From Bacteroidales bacterium (lineage in GTDB: Bacteria; Bacteroidota; Bacteroidia; Bacteroidales; Marinilabiliaceae): a stretch of 64,000 bases of DNA. A program made the translations under genes and the position numbers. The stretch covers positions 1-64,000 of the forward strand of contig QKJP01000029.1 in the NCBI GenBank assembly GCA_003249255.1, written 5' to 3'. The notes beneath the pieces were generated by a model that saw only the letters and a program-made list of their open reading frames with translations, was not told the origin of the DNA and made no database searches. Shown here piece after piece: positions 37,026 through 45,581 of this stretch; the first letter of the stretch is position 1; every line of letters begins with the position of its first letter.

Positions 37026-37631
37026 ATGAAACCAGTTGTTATTTGCCATCCGGAACGTCCAAGGAAAGAATTGGAAGCTGTTAATGCATTATTTGCAGCA
37101 GGTTTAGAGATTTTTCATCTACGTAAACCGGGTTGGACAGAGGAAGAACTTAGAGCGTGGATTGAGGGTGTGGATACTCAGTATCGAAACCGTCTTATGG
37201 TTCACAGTCATTTAGGTTTGGCCGAAGAGTTGAATTTAAGAGGGGTTCATTTTACGACTTATAACCGTCATTTAATGGAAGATTATCTCAAAACAAGTGT
37301 GCCTAAAAGTATTGCGGTTCATTCCATGGAAGAATTAACTTATTTGGATGATGCTTTTTCCTATGCTTTTTTAAGTCCTGTTTTTGAAAGTATTTCAAAA
37401 GCCGGTTATGGTCCTCAGATTGATCACGGCGAATTAAAAGAGTTTTTAAAGACTTTTAATAAACTTCAGGTTTTAGCTTTAGGTGGAATTGATGGAGATA
37501 ACATTGATATAGCCAAAGACTTAGGTTTTGATAGCGTGGCTTTGCATGGTGCACTTTGGGTACAATTTGCAAAGGATGCTAAAGTTGATGCCTTGGTAAC
37601 AAAGTACAAGTCCATCGCCGAAAAATGGTAA
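37026..37631 (+). CDS. ThiE/TenI-like thiamine phosphate synthase paralog
   Basis: 201 residues, TIM-barrel ThiE/TenI family: short first strand PVVICHPE, EIFHLRKPGW where canonical ThiE has a LR-K motif, NRLMVHSHLGLAEELNLRGVHFT, FLSPVFESISKAGYGP and ALGGI phosphate loop. The canonical D/ND pyrophosphate motif of true ThiE (seen in the second copy at 38525) is missing here (MVHSHLGL instead of LNDHVEIA). It may therefore be a TenI-type thiazole aromatase rather than a second coupling enzyme (inference). Confidence 0.8.
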   Translation: MKPVVICHPERPRKELEAVNALFAAGLEIFHLRKPGWTEEELRAWIEGVDTQYRNRLMVHSHLGLAEELNLRGVHFTTYNRHLMEDYLKTSVPKSIAVHSMEELTYLDDAFSYAFLSPVFESISKAGYGPQIDHGELKEFLKTFNKLQVLALGGIDGDNIDIAKDLGFDSVALHGALWVQFAKDAKVDALVTKYKSIAEKW

Positions 37632-37638
37632 TGAAGAA

Positions 37639-38385
37639 ATGAATCAAATACCTTATGTATTGTCAATTGCCGGTTTTGATCCCTCGGGAGGTGCCGGTGT
37701 TTTAGCAGATGTTAAGACCTTTGAAGCCCATAAGGTGTTTGGTTTAGGCGTGGTGAGTGCATTAACCTATCAGCATGAATCTCATTTTGCAAGTGTGAAT
37801 TGGGTTGCTTTTGATGAGATCGCAAAGCAGATTGAAGTACTGGCTCAAAAATATCGCATTGGTTTTGTAAAGATCGGTCTTATCGAATCGGGTGAATGTT
37901 TACAGCAATTGGTAAACTTGTTAAAATCTTTTTGGCCGGATTGCTTTATTATTTGGGATCCGATCTTAAAAGCTTCTTCCGGATTTGATTTTCACGAATC
38001 AGCTGGTTTGGAAATTGCACAGTTGGTGAAAGGGAAGATTAACCTGATAACGCCTAATATACCGGAATACGAGTTTTTATTTGGAACAGAACAGGCACAA
38101 GCGATTGTCAATGATTTAGAATGTGCAATTCTTGTTAAAGGCGGTCATTCTGATAAGGATGTGGTTTGTGATCAGCTTTATCAAATGAACAAAGATTGTG
38201 TTTCTGTTGTAAGTAAAAAGGTAGAAGGCGATTGGCAAAAGCACGGAACCGGTTGTGTGTTGTCCGCGGCTATCTGTGCACACCTCGCCAACGGCTATGA
38301 CTTAAAAAAAGCTTGTACCAATGCTCATTTTTACGTTAAAAAGTTCATTGCCTCACATGAAAGTCTGTTAGGGTTTCATGGATAA
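37639..38385 (+). CDS. thiD: HMP/HMP-P kinase
   Basis: 248 residues, ribokinase-like fold. N-terminal VLSIAGFDPSGGAGVLADVKTFEA binds the hydroxymethylpyrimidine; the C-terminal GTGCVLSAAICAHLANG motif holds the catalytic Cys/Asp anion hole region of the family. It phosphorylates HMP and HMP-P to HMP-PP for coupling. It starts 7 bp after the TenI-like gene. Confidence 0.92.
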   Translation: MNQIPYVLSIAGFDPSGGAGVLADVKTFEAHKVFGLGVVSALTYQHESHFASVNWVAFDEIAKQIEVLAQKYRIGFVKIGLIESGECLQQLVNLLKSFWPDCFIIWDPILKASSGFDFHESAGLEIAQLVKGKINLITPNIPEYEFLFGTEQAQAIVNDLECAILVKGGHSDKDVVCDQLYQMNKDCVSVVSKKVEGDWQKHGTGCVLSAAICAHLANGYDLKKACTNAHFYVKKFIASHESLLGFHG

Positions 38386-38407
38386 GCATAATAACAGGAT
38401 GGAAATT

Positions 38408-38510
38408 ATTGATGTGCTAATTTGCTAATGTGACAATGTACTAATTAGGGAATTTGGAAATTGAGTTTTGATACTTGATACCTGCCTCACCAGTCAGGCA
38501 GGCTCACATC
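38408..38510. repeat. Gap repeats before thiE
   Basis: GATGTGCTAATTTGCTAATG (38411-38430) belongs to the same TGTGCTAATGTG family as other gaps. It is followed by a CCTGCCT...AGGCAGG inverted repeat (~38480-38501). Confidence 0.5.
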
Positions 38511-38524
38511 TTAATACTACTAAA

Positions 38525-39193
38525 ATGAATAAAGATATCGCACGCTTACAGTTTATCACTTCACCGGAAACGAAGTTGAGCTACCAAGAACAAATTCGTT
38601 TGTTTACTTTGGGTGGTGGTAACTGGGTGCAACTTAGAATGAAAGATGAAACTCCTGAAGAGATCGAAAAGGAAGCGATTCGATGCTTTTCTTACTGTAT
38701 GGATAATGGAGTGAAGTTTATTTTAAATGATCACGTTGAGATTGCCGCCAGGATTGGTGCAGACGGTGTGCATTTAGGAAAAAATGATATGGCCCCATCA
38801 AAAGCCCGCCAGATCTTAGGCGAGCAAACCATTATTGGTGGTACTGCAAATACCTTTGAAGACATCAAACGTTTGGTTGCCGAAGGTGTTGATTACATTG
38901 GTTTAGGGCCATTCCGTTTTACATCTACCAAAAAGAACCTGAGTCCGATATTAGGCCTTGAGGGTTATGAAAAGATATTTGCTCAATGTAAAGAAGCCGG
39001 GATTAATATCCCCATTATTGCCATTGGCGGATTAACCGAAGATGATTTTAAGGGCTTATTTGATACCGGAGTGCATGGTGTGGCTTTAAGTTCAAACATC
39101 ACAGAAAGTGATCAGCCCGGCGCTAAAACATTGGAGTTGTTAACTGAAATTGGGAAGTTGACTTCGATGCAGTATAATCAGAAAATAAAATAA
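38525..39193 (+). CDS. thiE: Thiamine phosphate synthase
   Basis: 222 residues from MNKDIARLQFITSPE; an upstream frame extension runs through repeat DNA and is not likely coding. The TIM-barrel motifs of ThiE are complete: VQLRMKDETPEEIEKEA, FILNDHVEIAARIGADGVHLGKNDM (with the pyrophosphate-binding ND), GPFRFTSTKKN and IIAIGGLTEDD. It joins HMP-PP with thiazole phosphate to make thiamin phosphate. Confidence 0.93.
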   Translation: MNKDIARLQFITSPETKLSYQEQIRLFTLGGGNWVQLRMKDETPEEIEKEAIRCFSYCMDNGVKFILNDHVEIAARIGADGVHLGKNDMAPSKARQILGEQTIIGGTANTFEDIKRLVAEGVDYIGLGPFRFTSTKKNLSPILGLEGYEKIFAQCKEAGINIPIIAIGGLTEDDFKGLFDTGVHGVALSSNITESDQPGAKTLELLTEIGKLTSMQYNQKIK

Positions 39194-39272
39194 ATTATTA
39201 ATGATTAATGATGAATTATAAATGCAGGGTAATCACCTCATTAATAACTAATCATTAACAATTAAACATTAT

Positions 39273-40046
39273 ATGAGCGTATTAAATTTAGGCGATCGTG
39301 AGTTTAAATCACGTTTGTTTACCGGAACAGGGAAATTTGCTTCCAATCAATTGATGGAAGATGCGATTTTGGCAAGTGAGTCGGAGTTAGTGACGGTAGC
39401 CTTACGTCGTGTTGATTTAAAGAGTAATGTAGATGATATTCTTAAACATTTAAATCATCCGCATATTCAGTTATTGCCCAATACCAGTGGGGTACGTAAT
39501 GCGAAAGAGGCGGTTTTTGCGGCTCAGTTAGCGCGTGAAGCTTTGCAAACAAATTGGTTGAAATTAGAGATTCATCCGGACCCAAAATATTTATTACCTG
39601 ATCCAGTAGAGACATTAAAAGCTGCTGAAGAATTAGTGAAGCTTGGTTTTATTGTGTTGCCTTACATCCAGGCTGATCCTGTATTGTGTAAGCGTTTAGA
39701 AGAAGTTGGTACAGCCGCAGTTATGCCACTTGGAGCGCCTATTGGATCCAATCAAGGTTTGCAAACTAAAGAAATGTTGCGCATTATCATCGAACAAAGT
39801 AACGTGCCTGTTGTGGTAGATGCCGGTATTGGTGCACCATCTCATGCCGCTGATGCTATGGAAATGGGAGCCGATGCAGTATTGGTAAATACGGCCATTG
39901 CTGTTTCTCCTAATCCGGTTGAGATGGGACGAGCTTTTAAAATGGCTGTTGAGGCCGGACGAATGGCTCATGAAGCTCAATTGGCTCAAACTGGAACGGT
40001 AGCCGAAGCAAGTAGTCCTTTGACGGCGTTTTTGGATGAGCTTTAG
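39273..40046 (+). CDS. thiG: Thiazole synthase
   Basis: 257 residues. Schiff-base Lys region VALRRVD / [31 protein letters not shown] and [31 protein letters not shown] mark ThiG. It condenses DXP, dehydroglycine and ThiS thiocarboxylate into the thiazole ring. Its dehydroglycine source is ThiH just downstream. Confidence 0.96.
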   Translation: MSVLNLGDREFKSRLFTGTGKFASNQLMEDAILASESELVTVALRRVDLKSNVDDILKHLNHPHIQLLPNTSGVRNAKEAVFAAQLAREALQTNWLKLEIHPDPKYLLPDPVETLKAAEELVKLGFIVLPYIQADPVLCKRLEEVGTAAVMPLGAPIGSNQGLQTKEMLRIIIEQSNVPVVVDAGIGAPSHAADAMEMGADAVLVNTAIAVSPNPVEMGRAFKMAVEAGRMAHEAQLAQTGTVAEASSPLTAFLDEL

Positions 40047-40163
40047 AGTCCGAAGCCCGAAGTCCGGAGTCCGAAAGTACAAGACTTTTAAACTCCGAAC
40101 CCCGAACTCCGAACTAAAATCTATTGTCTAACCCCGATAGCTATCGGGACTAATGTCTAAATA
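40047..40163. repeat. AGTCCGAA repeats and palindrome
   Basis: The gap between thiG and thiH contains short direct repeats (GAGTCCGAAGCCCGAAGTCC, CCGAACTCCGAACT) and the palindrome CCCGATAGCTATCGGG (40133-40148). The repeats look like replication-slippage products and are not coding. Confidence 0.6.
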
Positions 40164-41273
40164 ATGACCTTCGAATCAAAGCATTCTTCCTATAACTGGG
40201 ATGAAGTAAAAGAATCAATTTACAACAAAACGGCTGCTGATGTAGAACGTGCTTTGTTGGCAACACGAGCTAATCTGGAAGATTTTAAAGCTTTGATTTC
40301 GCCTGCTGCCCAGCCATATTTGGAGCAGATGGCTGCTAAGAGTCGTGCATTGACTTTAAAGCGTTTTGGAAAGGTGATGCAGATGTACATTCCATTATAT
40401 CTTTCTAACGCTTGTGCTAATGCTTGTGTTTATTGTGGGTTTAATCACAGCAACGATATTCAGCGGATAACTTTAACTCTGGATCAGGTAAAGCAAGAAA
40501 TAGCAGTTATTAAAAGCATGGGTTTTGATCACTTGCTTTTAGTAACGGGTGAGCATCCTAAAGATTGTGGCTTTTCTTATTTAAAAGATGTGATAGAATT
40601 GGTTAAACCTCATTTCTCACAGGTGTCTATCGAGGTGCAACCCATGAAGACGGAAGAGTATAAGGAGTTAGTAGATGCTGGTTTGAATACGGTTTATATC
40701 TATCAGGAAACTTATCACAAAGAGCGTTATGCGGTTTATCATCCGGCCGGGAAGAAATCTAATTTTTCATTTCGCTTAGAAACCCCTGATCGCTTAGGTG
40801 AAGCTGGCGTGCATAAAGTTGGCTTGGGGTGTTTGCTTGGTCTGGAAGACTGGCGCACTGATTCTTTTTTTACTGCAGCTCATTTAGACTATTTAGAAAA
40901 AAACTATTGGCGTACGCGCTATTCCATATCATTCCCGCGATTAAGGCCTCATGCTGGTTCTTTTGAGCCTAACTCACCGGCATCAGATCGTGATTTGGCT
41001 CAATTGATCATGGCTTACCGTATTTTTAATCCGGATGTTGATTTGTCGCTATCCACTCGCGAAAGCGTGAAGTTTAGAGATAATATGATGCAATTGGGCA
41101 TAACGGCCATGAGTGCAGGTTCAAAAACCGAACCGGGTGGTTATGCAGTTTACAATAAAGCCTTGGAGCAGTTTAAAGTGGCTGACGATCGTTCACCGGA
41201 AGTAGTCTGCGACATGATCAAAGCAAAAGGTTACGAACCGGTTTGGAAAGACTGGGACGATTGTTTGCAGTAG
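40164..41273 (+). CDS. thiH: 2-iminoacetate synthase (tyrosine lyase)
   Basis: 369 residues, radical SAM enzyme with the CxxxCxxC cluster motif (Cys84, Cys88, Cys91 in NACANACVYC) and the Tyr-lyase C-terminal Fe-S-type region (SAGSKTEPGGY). It cleaves tyrosine to dehydroglycine for ThiG, the oxygen-sensitive route that fits an anaerobic or microaerobic host. Last gene of the operon before a terminator; thiF would normally be near here but is absent. Confidence 0.96.
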   Translation: MTFESKHSSYNWDEVKESIYNKTAADVERALLATRANLEDFKALISPAAQPYLEQMAAKSRALTLKRFGKVMQMYIPLYLSNACANACVYCGFNHSNDIQRITLTLDQVKQEIAVIKSMGFDHLLLVTGEHPKDCGFSYLKDVIELVKPHFSQVSIEVQPMKTEEYKELVDAGLNTVYIYQETYHKERYAVYHPAGKKSNFSFRLETPDRLGEAGVHKVGLGCLLGLEDWRTDSFFTAAHLDYLEKNYWRTRYSISFPRLRPHAGSFEPNSPASDRDLAQLIMAYRIFNPDVDLSLSTRESVKFRDNMMQLGITAMSAGSKTEPGGYAVYNKALEQFKVADDRSPEVVCDMIKAKGYEPVWKDWDDCLQ

Positions 41274-41397
41274 GTGCTAGAATATAGATAGTGAACGTTG
41301 ACCTTAGATGATTTGCAAGGTGTTTATGTTTAACTATGGAAGGCACGGGGAATCACGGAAAAGTAAATAATGATAAACTAAGAAAAGCACGAAAGAT

Positions 41398-41423
41398 CAC
41401 GAAAATGATTTTCGTGCTTTTTC
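41398..41423. terminator. Terminator between convergent genes
   Basis: CACGAAAAT/ATTTTCGTG stem followed by CTTTTTC. It lies between the thiH stop and the convergent gene at 41441 and could serve both strands. Confidence 0.75.
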
Positions 41424-41440
41424 TTTGGTGGCTGTTTTAA

Positions 41441-42580
41441 TTAATACGAAAAAATAAATCCATTTTTATGTTCCGGACTGAAGAAGACATAATTCTGGTT
41501 GGTAGAGTCTGGGGTAAATTCAATAATTTGGCAATGTATACGAGATGGATCGTTTTGTGTGATGAAAGTACTTTGGGTAGGGTGTGAAGCTTCTTCCGGA
41601 TTTAGAAATGAAGTGTATTTATAATCAACCGTGCAAATGAATCCATAATCCCCTTTTTGTTTGAATAAGTGATCATAACTAGTATCAAATAATATAAATC
41701 GAAGAGGTGTTTCTGTATTTTTGTCAATTTTAAATATTGGGGCATTGGGTGAGTAGTAATACTTGTTGATGTTGTAATGGTGATTACCTCCCCATAAAAT
41801 TTTACCAGTTTTTTCTTCAGAATCATAATGTAATTTAACCTTGGGGATAGCGATGTATTTATCTGAAGCTAATAGGTAAATTCCTTTTCTGTTTGATATT
41901 TGTACCAAAGTGATGTTTTTTTGAAGCTGTTTGGTTCGAGGACGGATATCAATATGAGTTAAAGAATGATTGTAATTTAGTCTGTTAAAGGATATTGTGC
42001 ATTTGTTTTTATGAAACTTGAAATTTCCTTCCTTATCCGAGGTGCAATTAAAAATGCTATCTGTCAGGCTTACTTTTGCATTTTGTAAAGGTTTTCCGAA
42101 TTCATTACATACTTTTCCTGAAAAACTCATTTGTTTAGGAAAGGGATTTGAGACCTTTGGCTGGAGGATGAGAAGGTCATTGGTCTTAATCTCAGACTTT
42201 GTTAAAACGATGGTGTCAAATTCATAGTTTGCATATTCTGAAAAGTTTATAAGTTTTATACGTTTAGGTTGGTAATCTTTTTTTGAGATTTCAATCCACA
42301 ATGAGTTGGGATAGTATAGTGTGTATTGACCTAATGAATCTGTGGTGGTTGATGTACACGAGTCCTTAAAAGAGATGGTTGCGCTATCAAGTGGAGAGTG
42401 AGTTTCATCGGTAATGATACCAGAGATTTCGTAGTTGTAGATTGGAGTATCGGATGAGTTTTCACAGGAATGTAATACGTATAATGAGATAATGGTAAAA
42501 ATGAAAAGGATAGATAAAATTACGATTCCAATTATTTTTAAAATTGCACTTAGAAATCTAAAGATTGGGTGACGTTGCAT
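41441..42580 (-). CDS. Membrane-anchored protein with carboxypeptidase-like repeats
   Basis: 379 residues. N-terminal membrane helix (~15-34), then a Cys at ~37. Two carboxypeptidase-regulatory-like (CarboxypepD_reg) modules follow: GIITDETHSPLDSATISFKD...DSLGQYTLYYP (~53-115) and GKVCNEFGKPLQNAKVSLTDS...DKEGNFKFHKN (~155-225), then a C-terminal beta-rich part with no recognised domain. The modules often act as spacers in envelope proteins. It is a single-gene unit, divergent from the YwqK-like protein. Function unknown. Confidence 0.75.
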   Translation of the reverse strand: MQRHPIFRFLSAILKIIGIVILSILFIFTIISLYVLHSCENSSDTPIYNYEISGIITDETHSPLDSATISFKDSCTSTTTDSLGQYTLYYPNSLWIEISKKDYQPKRIKLINFSEYANYEFDTIVLTKSEIKTNDLLILQPKVSNPFPKQMSFSGKVCNEFGKPLQNAKVSLTDSIFNCTSDKEGNFKFHKNKCTISFNRLNYNHSLTHIDIRPRTKQLQKNITLVQISNRKGIYLLASDKYIAIPKVKLHYDSEEKTGKILWGGNHHYNINKYYYSPNAPIFKIDKNTETPLRFILFDTSYDHLFKQKGDYGFICTVDYKYTSFLNPEEASHPTQSTFITQNDPSRIHCQIIEFTPDSTNQNYVFFSPEHKNGFIFSY

Positions 42581-42740
42581 GCTTTATATTGATTTGAAGT
42601 AAAAACAAAGATAAACTACAAAAAGCCCGAAAGTTCACGAAAAGAACTTTTTATAAATTGAAAGTATAATTTTGTTGAATTCTTTTTATGGAAAATATTC
42701 CTTCCATGCATCTTTTAGAGAGAACTGAAAAAAATAAGGT

Positions 42741-43709
42741 ATGAAACAGCTTACATGTATTCTAATTTTATCATTGTTTATGACCTGTATCCATGCAAAG
42801 CAAAAATACAAGAGGCTAAAAAAATCAGATGTAACAGAAGTTGATGGGCAACTTTTTCATCAAGAAGAAGCGTTAGAAGGCCATTATCGAATCAAATATA
42901 AGAGAAAGACGTTTGAAGAATCAGAATTTGAAAATGGAAAGCGAAAAGGTTTTTCTAAATCTGTAAATCATGGTTTTGTTACGCAGCTAAATTATGAAGA
43001 CGGATTAAAACATGGTGAGCAAGTAGATTATTATCGTGATAGTGATACCTCCAGTGTTTTTCATTACAATAAAGGTGTGTTAGATGGCTGGCGTACTTTT
43101 TATAGTATCATTTCTCCCATAAAAGATTCTACGCTCTATAAACAAGGATGTAAAATTCGGTCTGTAAAAACTCAATTAGACGGTAAAGTTTTAGAAAGGT
43201 GTGTGTATAAAGGGAAGGATAAAAGCTGTATTCAATTTCAGGAAGATAAGGATGTGCATAAAGATTATGAGATTATTGATAGCTTGTTTTATAGTCATGA
43301 AATTTTGACTAAACGATGTTCTTATGTGAATGATCAATTGGATTTTGAGATGACTATTAATTCACGAATAGACAGTTTGAATTCTGATCATGACGAAATG
43401 ATAAAGGTGTCATTTATTAAGCAAGGGGAGGTTCTAAAAGAGTATGAAATCCATTTAGAGCCCTATAATTTTTTTTACCAAGGTGATGTACTTATACGTT
43501 ATTTGCAATATGGATACAATACTTATTTTTCTGAGCAAGAGTCTAAAATAGTGAATCGATTTACCGATGCTTGTTTTATTTTTCGAGAGATTGCTCTCAT
43601 GGAGGCTCATGAGTACACCAGGTTTTTTGTTACGGAGAACGGGAAGACCAAAGAGTTAGGGTTTCAACCTGATGATAACTATTTTATTGGCTATTGTTAC
43701 AATAAATGA
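42741..43709 (+). CDS. Exported MORN/YwqK-like repeat protein
   Basis: 322 residues with a signal peptide (~1-20, ending HAK). Degenerate Gly-x-x-(H/G)G-x-x-x-x-Y/F repeats (ENGKRKGFSKSV, EDGLKHGEQVDYY, NKGVLDGWRTFY) match the MORN-like pattern of YwqK proteins in residues ~60-150; the rest is unclassified. Proteins of this group are found among Bacteroidota envelope genes and as accessory or immunity genes of polymorphic toxins. It is 35 bp before the next lipoprotein and may be co-transcribed. Confidence 0.65.
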   Translation: MKQLTCILILSLFMTCIHAKQKYKRLKKSDVTEVDGQLFHQEEALEGHYRIKYKRKTFEESEFENGKRKGFSKSVNHGFVTQLNYEDGLKHGEQVDYYRDSDTSSVFHYNKGVLDGWRTFYSIISPIKDSTLYKQGCKIRSVKTQLDGKVLERCVYKGKDKSCIQFQEDKDVHKDYEIIDSLFYSHEILTKRCSYVNDQLDFEMTINSRIDSLNSDHDEMIKVSFIKQGEVLKEYEIHLEPYNFFYQGDVLIRYLQYGYNTYFSEQESKIVNRFTDACFIFREIALMEAHEYTRFFVTENGKTKELGFQPDDNYFIGYCYNK

Positions 43710-43744
43710 TATGTTTACAGTCATTAATCTAAATTAAAATAAAT

Positions 43745-44425
43745 ATGAAATTCACATTTTTAAAAGTTTTCCTTGTGATTTGCTGTTTGGGACTATTGAC
43801 ATCATGTGACAAAGACGAAACCGAAGAGCCGGAAGATAAACCTGGAGAAATAGAGAATAATGGCTCTGATAACGAAACAGAAGGTTCTGATAATGAATCA
43901 AGGATTACATCCACCTTTTATTTTCATGCTACCATTGATGGTAAAGAAGTGCTGATTCAGGATGGAAAGTTTGTTGGTTCCGGAATTTCAAGTTCTGCTG
44001 GCATAGTGGAAGGTGGATATGTTGCGGTTGAGTCAACCATTTTAATAAATCCTGTTGAACAAAAAAATCATGCAGGCTTTGGTATCATCAAATACTTTCC
44101 GAATAATTCCGTCTCATCAAAGGATAAAGAGGCAATGTTTACAGAAAGGGCTTATGTTTTTGGAAAAAAAACCAATTCTTATCATACCGGTTTTGATGGT
44201 GCTTATGTGCATTACCTGGATGAAAATGGTGTAAACTGGCGATCCGACTATGGTAGTGGAGATCAGAGGGGAAGCTCTTTTGAAATTACTGAGCACAAAG
44301 CAGTTCAGGATTTTAATGCCAAGTATTATACTACAGCTAAGTTTGATTGTGTTTTATACGATTCATCCGGAAATTCTATCAAATTGGAAAATGGAGTCTG
44401 CAAGAGCCGAACATTAGCGCATTGA
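43745..44425 (+). CDS. Lipoprotein, unknown
   Basis: 226 residues with an SPII signal (lipobox LLTSC, Cys22) followed by an acidic linker (DKDETEEPEDK, NGSDNETEGSDNE) and a beta-rich domain. No motif is recognised. The DNA of the linker contains short repeats (GATAACGAAACAG / GATAATGAATCAA), so the Glu/Asp/Asn stretch may vary in length. Envelope localisation is the only supportable statement. Confidence 0.72.
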   Translation: MKFTFLKVFLVICCLGLLTSCDKDETEEPEDKPGEIENNGSDNETEGSDNESRITSTFYFHATIDGKEVLIQDGKFVGSGISSSAGIVEGGYVAVESTILINPVEQKNHAGFGIIKYFPNNSVSSKDKEAMFTERAYVFGKKTNSYHTGFDGAYVHYLDENGVNWRSDYGSGDQRGSSFEITEHKAVQDFNAKYYTTAKFDCVLYDSSGNSIKLENGVCKSRTLAH

Positions 44426-44472
44426 TGGTTTTGATGGAATAAAGATCTTTAAGAACTGAAATGTTTCATAAC

Positions 44473-44630
44473 CTCCGCTACCGCACGATTAATGTCATTA
44501 AGTTAAGGCTGAAAGCCTTGTTTAAATTAGCGTAGAGCATAGCCCTACGTCAATTGGTTCGGTTTTAAATAGCTCTGTAAGAGCGAAATATTTCTTAAGT
44601 TAATGACATTGGCAGCGCGGCAGCCGGGGA
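44473..44630. repeat. Nested inverted-repeat element (MITE-like)
   Basis: Outer arms CTCCGCTACCGC (44473-44484) and GCGGCAGCCGGGG (44617-44629) are related to the junction repeat of the 52-56-kb region. Inner arms AATGTCATTAAGTTAAG (44491-44507) and CTTAAGTTAATGACATT (44594-44610) pair with one mismatch. Inside lies the triple-hairpin element inverted (44507-44584). This looks like one repeat inserted inside another. Confidence 0.7.
44507..44584. repeat. Triple-hairpin dispersed element, copy B (inverted)
   Basis: Hairpins GGCTGAAAGCC (44507-44517), CGTAGAGCATAGCCCTACG (44531-44549) and AGCTCTGTAAGAGC (44571-44584). Read on the minus strand this is the same order as at 30951 and 49512. Confidence 0.7.
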
Positions 44631-44706
44631 AATACACGCATAAACAAGGAGTTGAAGCGTTTACCAAAACCTCAACTCCTTCTACCTTTGCTAATTGATT
44701 CATCAT

Positions 44707-45207
44707 TCACGTAAAGATTATTTGAGTTCCTTCGCCACCGCACATGGCATAAAATTCGCCCACAGTAAGTATCGCGCTTACTTCTTCGTGCAAATCGCTT
44801 TTATCCAGTTTAAACATATCCATGGCCAGTTTGCAAGCATATATTTCCCCGCCTCCGGCGGTTATCATTTCCAGAAATTCATCCACCGGCGGAATATCCA
44901 GTTTATCCATTTGACTGCGCATCATGGCAGAAACACCTGCTTCTACCCCCGGTATCATCCCTAAAAATGTTGGGAATGCTAACCCTCCGGGCATTCGCAT
45001 AGCAGGGTTACCCACAGTTGCCGTATGTAATTTCTTCATTTGCTTTTTGGTAATGGCATCAAGGCCAAAAAATGTAAAGAAAACCTTCGCTTCAATGCCT
45101 TCCATTACCGCTCCGTTGGCCATTACCAACGTCGCATACACATCTTCAATTGTACCCTTGGCACATATTATACAGACTTTTTTTAATGGTTTATCAGTGT
45201 CGCTCAT
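44707..45207 (-). CDS. DsrE/DsrF-family sulfur-relay protein
   Basis: 166 residues with the DsrE-like start KKVCIICAKGTIEDVYATLVMANGA (Cys at 12 and 15) and a conserved GGEIYACKLAMDMF (active-site-type Cys). The central MRMPGGLAFPTFLGMIPGVEA segment is the insertion typical of the DsrE2/DrsE-like peroxiredoxin-type branch. Such proteins carry persulfide sulfur between enzymes. It is the last gene of the SQR-DUF1641-DsrC-DsrE set, 32 bp after the DsrC-like gene, and likely cytosolic but near the membrane. Confidence 0.87.
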   Translation of the reverse strand: MSDTDKPLKKVCIICAKGTIEDVYATLVMANGAVMEGIEAKVFFTFFGLDAITKKQMKKLHTATVGNPAMRMPGGLAFPTFLGMIPGVEAGVSAMMRSQMDKLDIPPVDEFLEMITAGGGEIYACKLAMDMFKLDKSDLHEEVSAILTVGEFYAMCGGEGTQIIFT

Positions 45208-45239
45208 TTCGATTGCTTTTTATTAAACTTTTACACTTA

Positions 45240-45551
45240 TTACACGCAACTTACCGGTTTTGGAATTCCTGCTATTTTAGAAGAATACTTTAAAGGACCT
45301 CCCGGGAAAAGGGCATAAAATTCTTTAATATCTACAATTCCGGATTTACCTACTTTACGGATGGTAAGCGGTTCCCCGGCCTCTTTTTTCTCACGTAAAA
45401 AGGCAAGGACTTCAAAGTGTTTATCGGTGAGTTCAATGCCGATTTCTTTTGCTATTTCCACAGCAATTTCTTTATCCCATTGTGAAGCGTCTAATAAATA
45501 GCCTTCATCGTTTACCTGTACAGTTTTACCTGCTATTACTTTATCTGCCAT
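45240..45551 (-). CDS. DsrC/TusE-family sulfur carrier
   Basis: 103 residues with the DsrC/TusE fold and the conserved C-terminal arm KIAGIPKPVSCV carrying penultimate Cys102 (CysA). The second DsrC Cys (CysB), 11 residues earlier, is Ser91 here (YSSKIAG), so the intramolecular trisulfide chemistry of true DsrC is not possible. It is thus TusE-like or a dedicated persulfide carrier. It lies between the DUF1641 and DsrE-like genes. Confidence 0.92.
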   Translation of the reverse strand: MADKVIAGKTVQVNDEGYLLDASQWDKEIAVEIAKEIGIELTDKHFEVLAFLREKKEAGEPLTIRKVGKSGIVDIKEFYALFPGGPLKYSSKIAGIPKPVSCV

Positions 45552-45581
45552 GATGATATAGTTTTAAGTTAATGCTCTTGT

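Noticed and set aside
44695-45226. Plus-strand frames opposite the DsrE-like gene
   Set aside because: Antisense to a well-supported DsrE-family gene and without their own domain.
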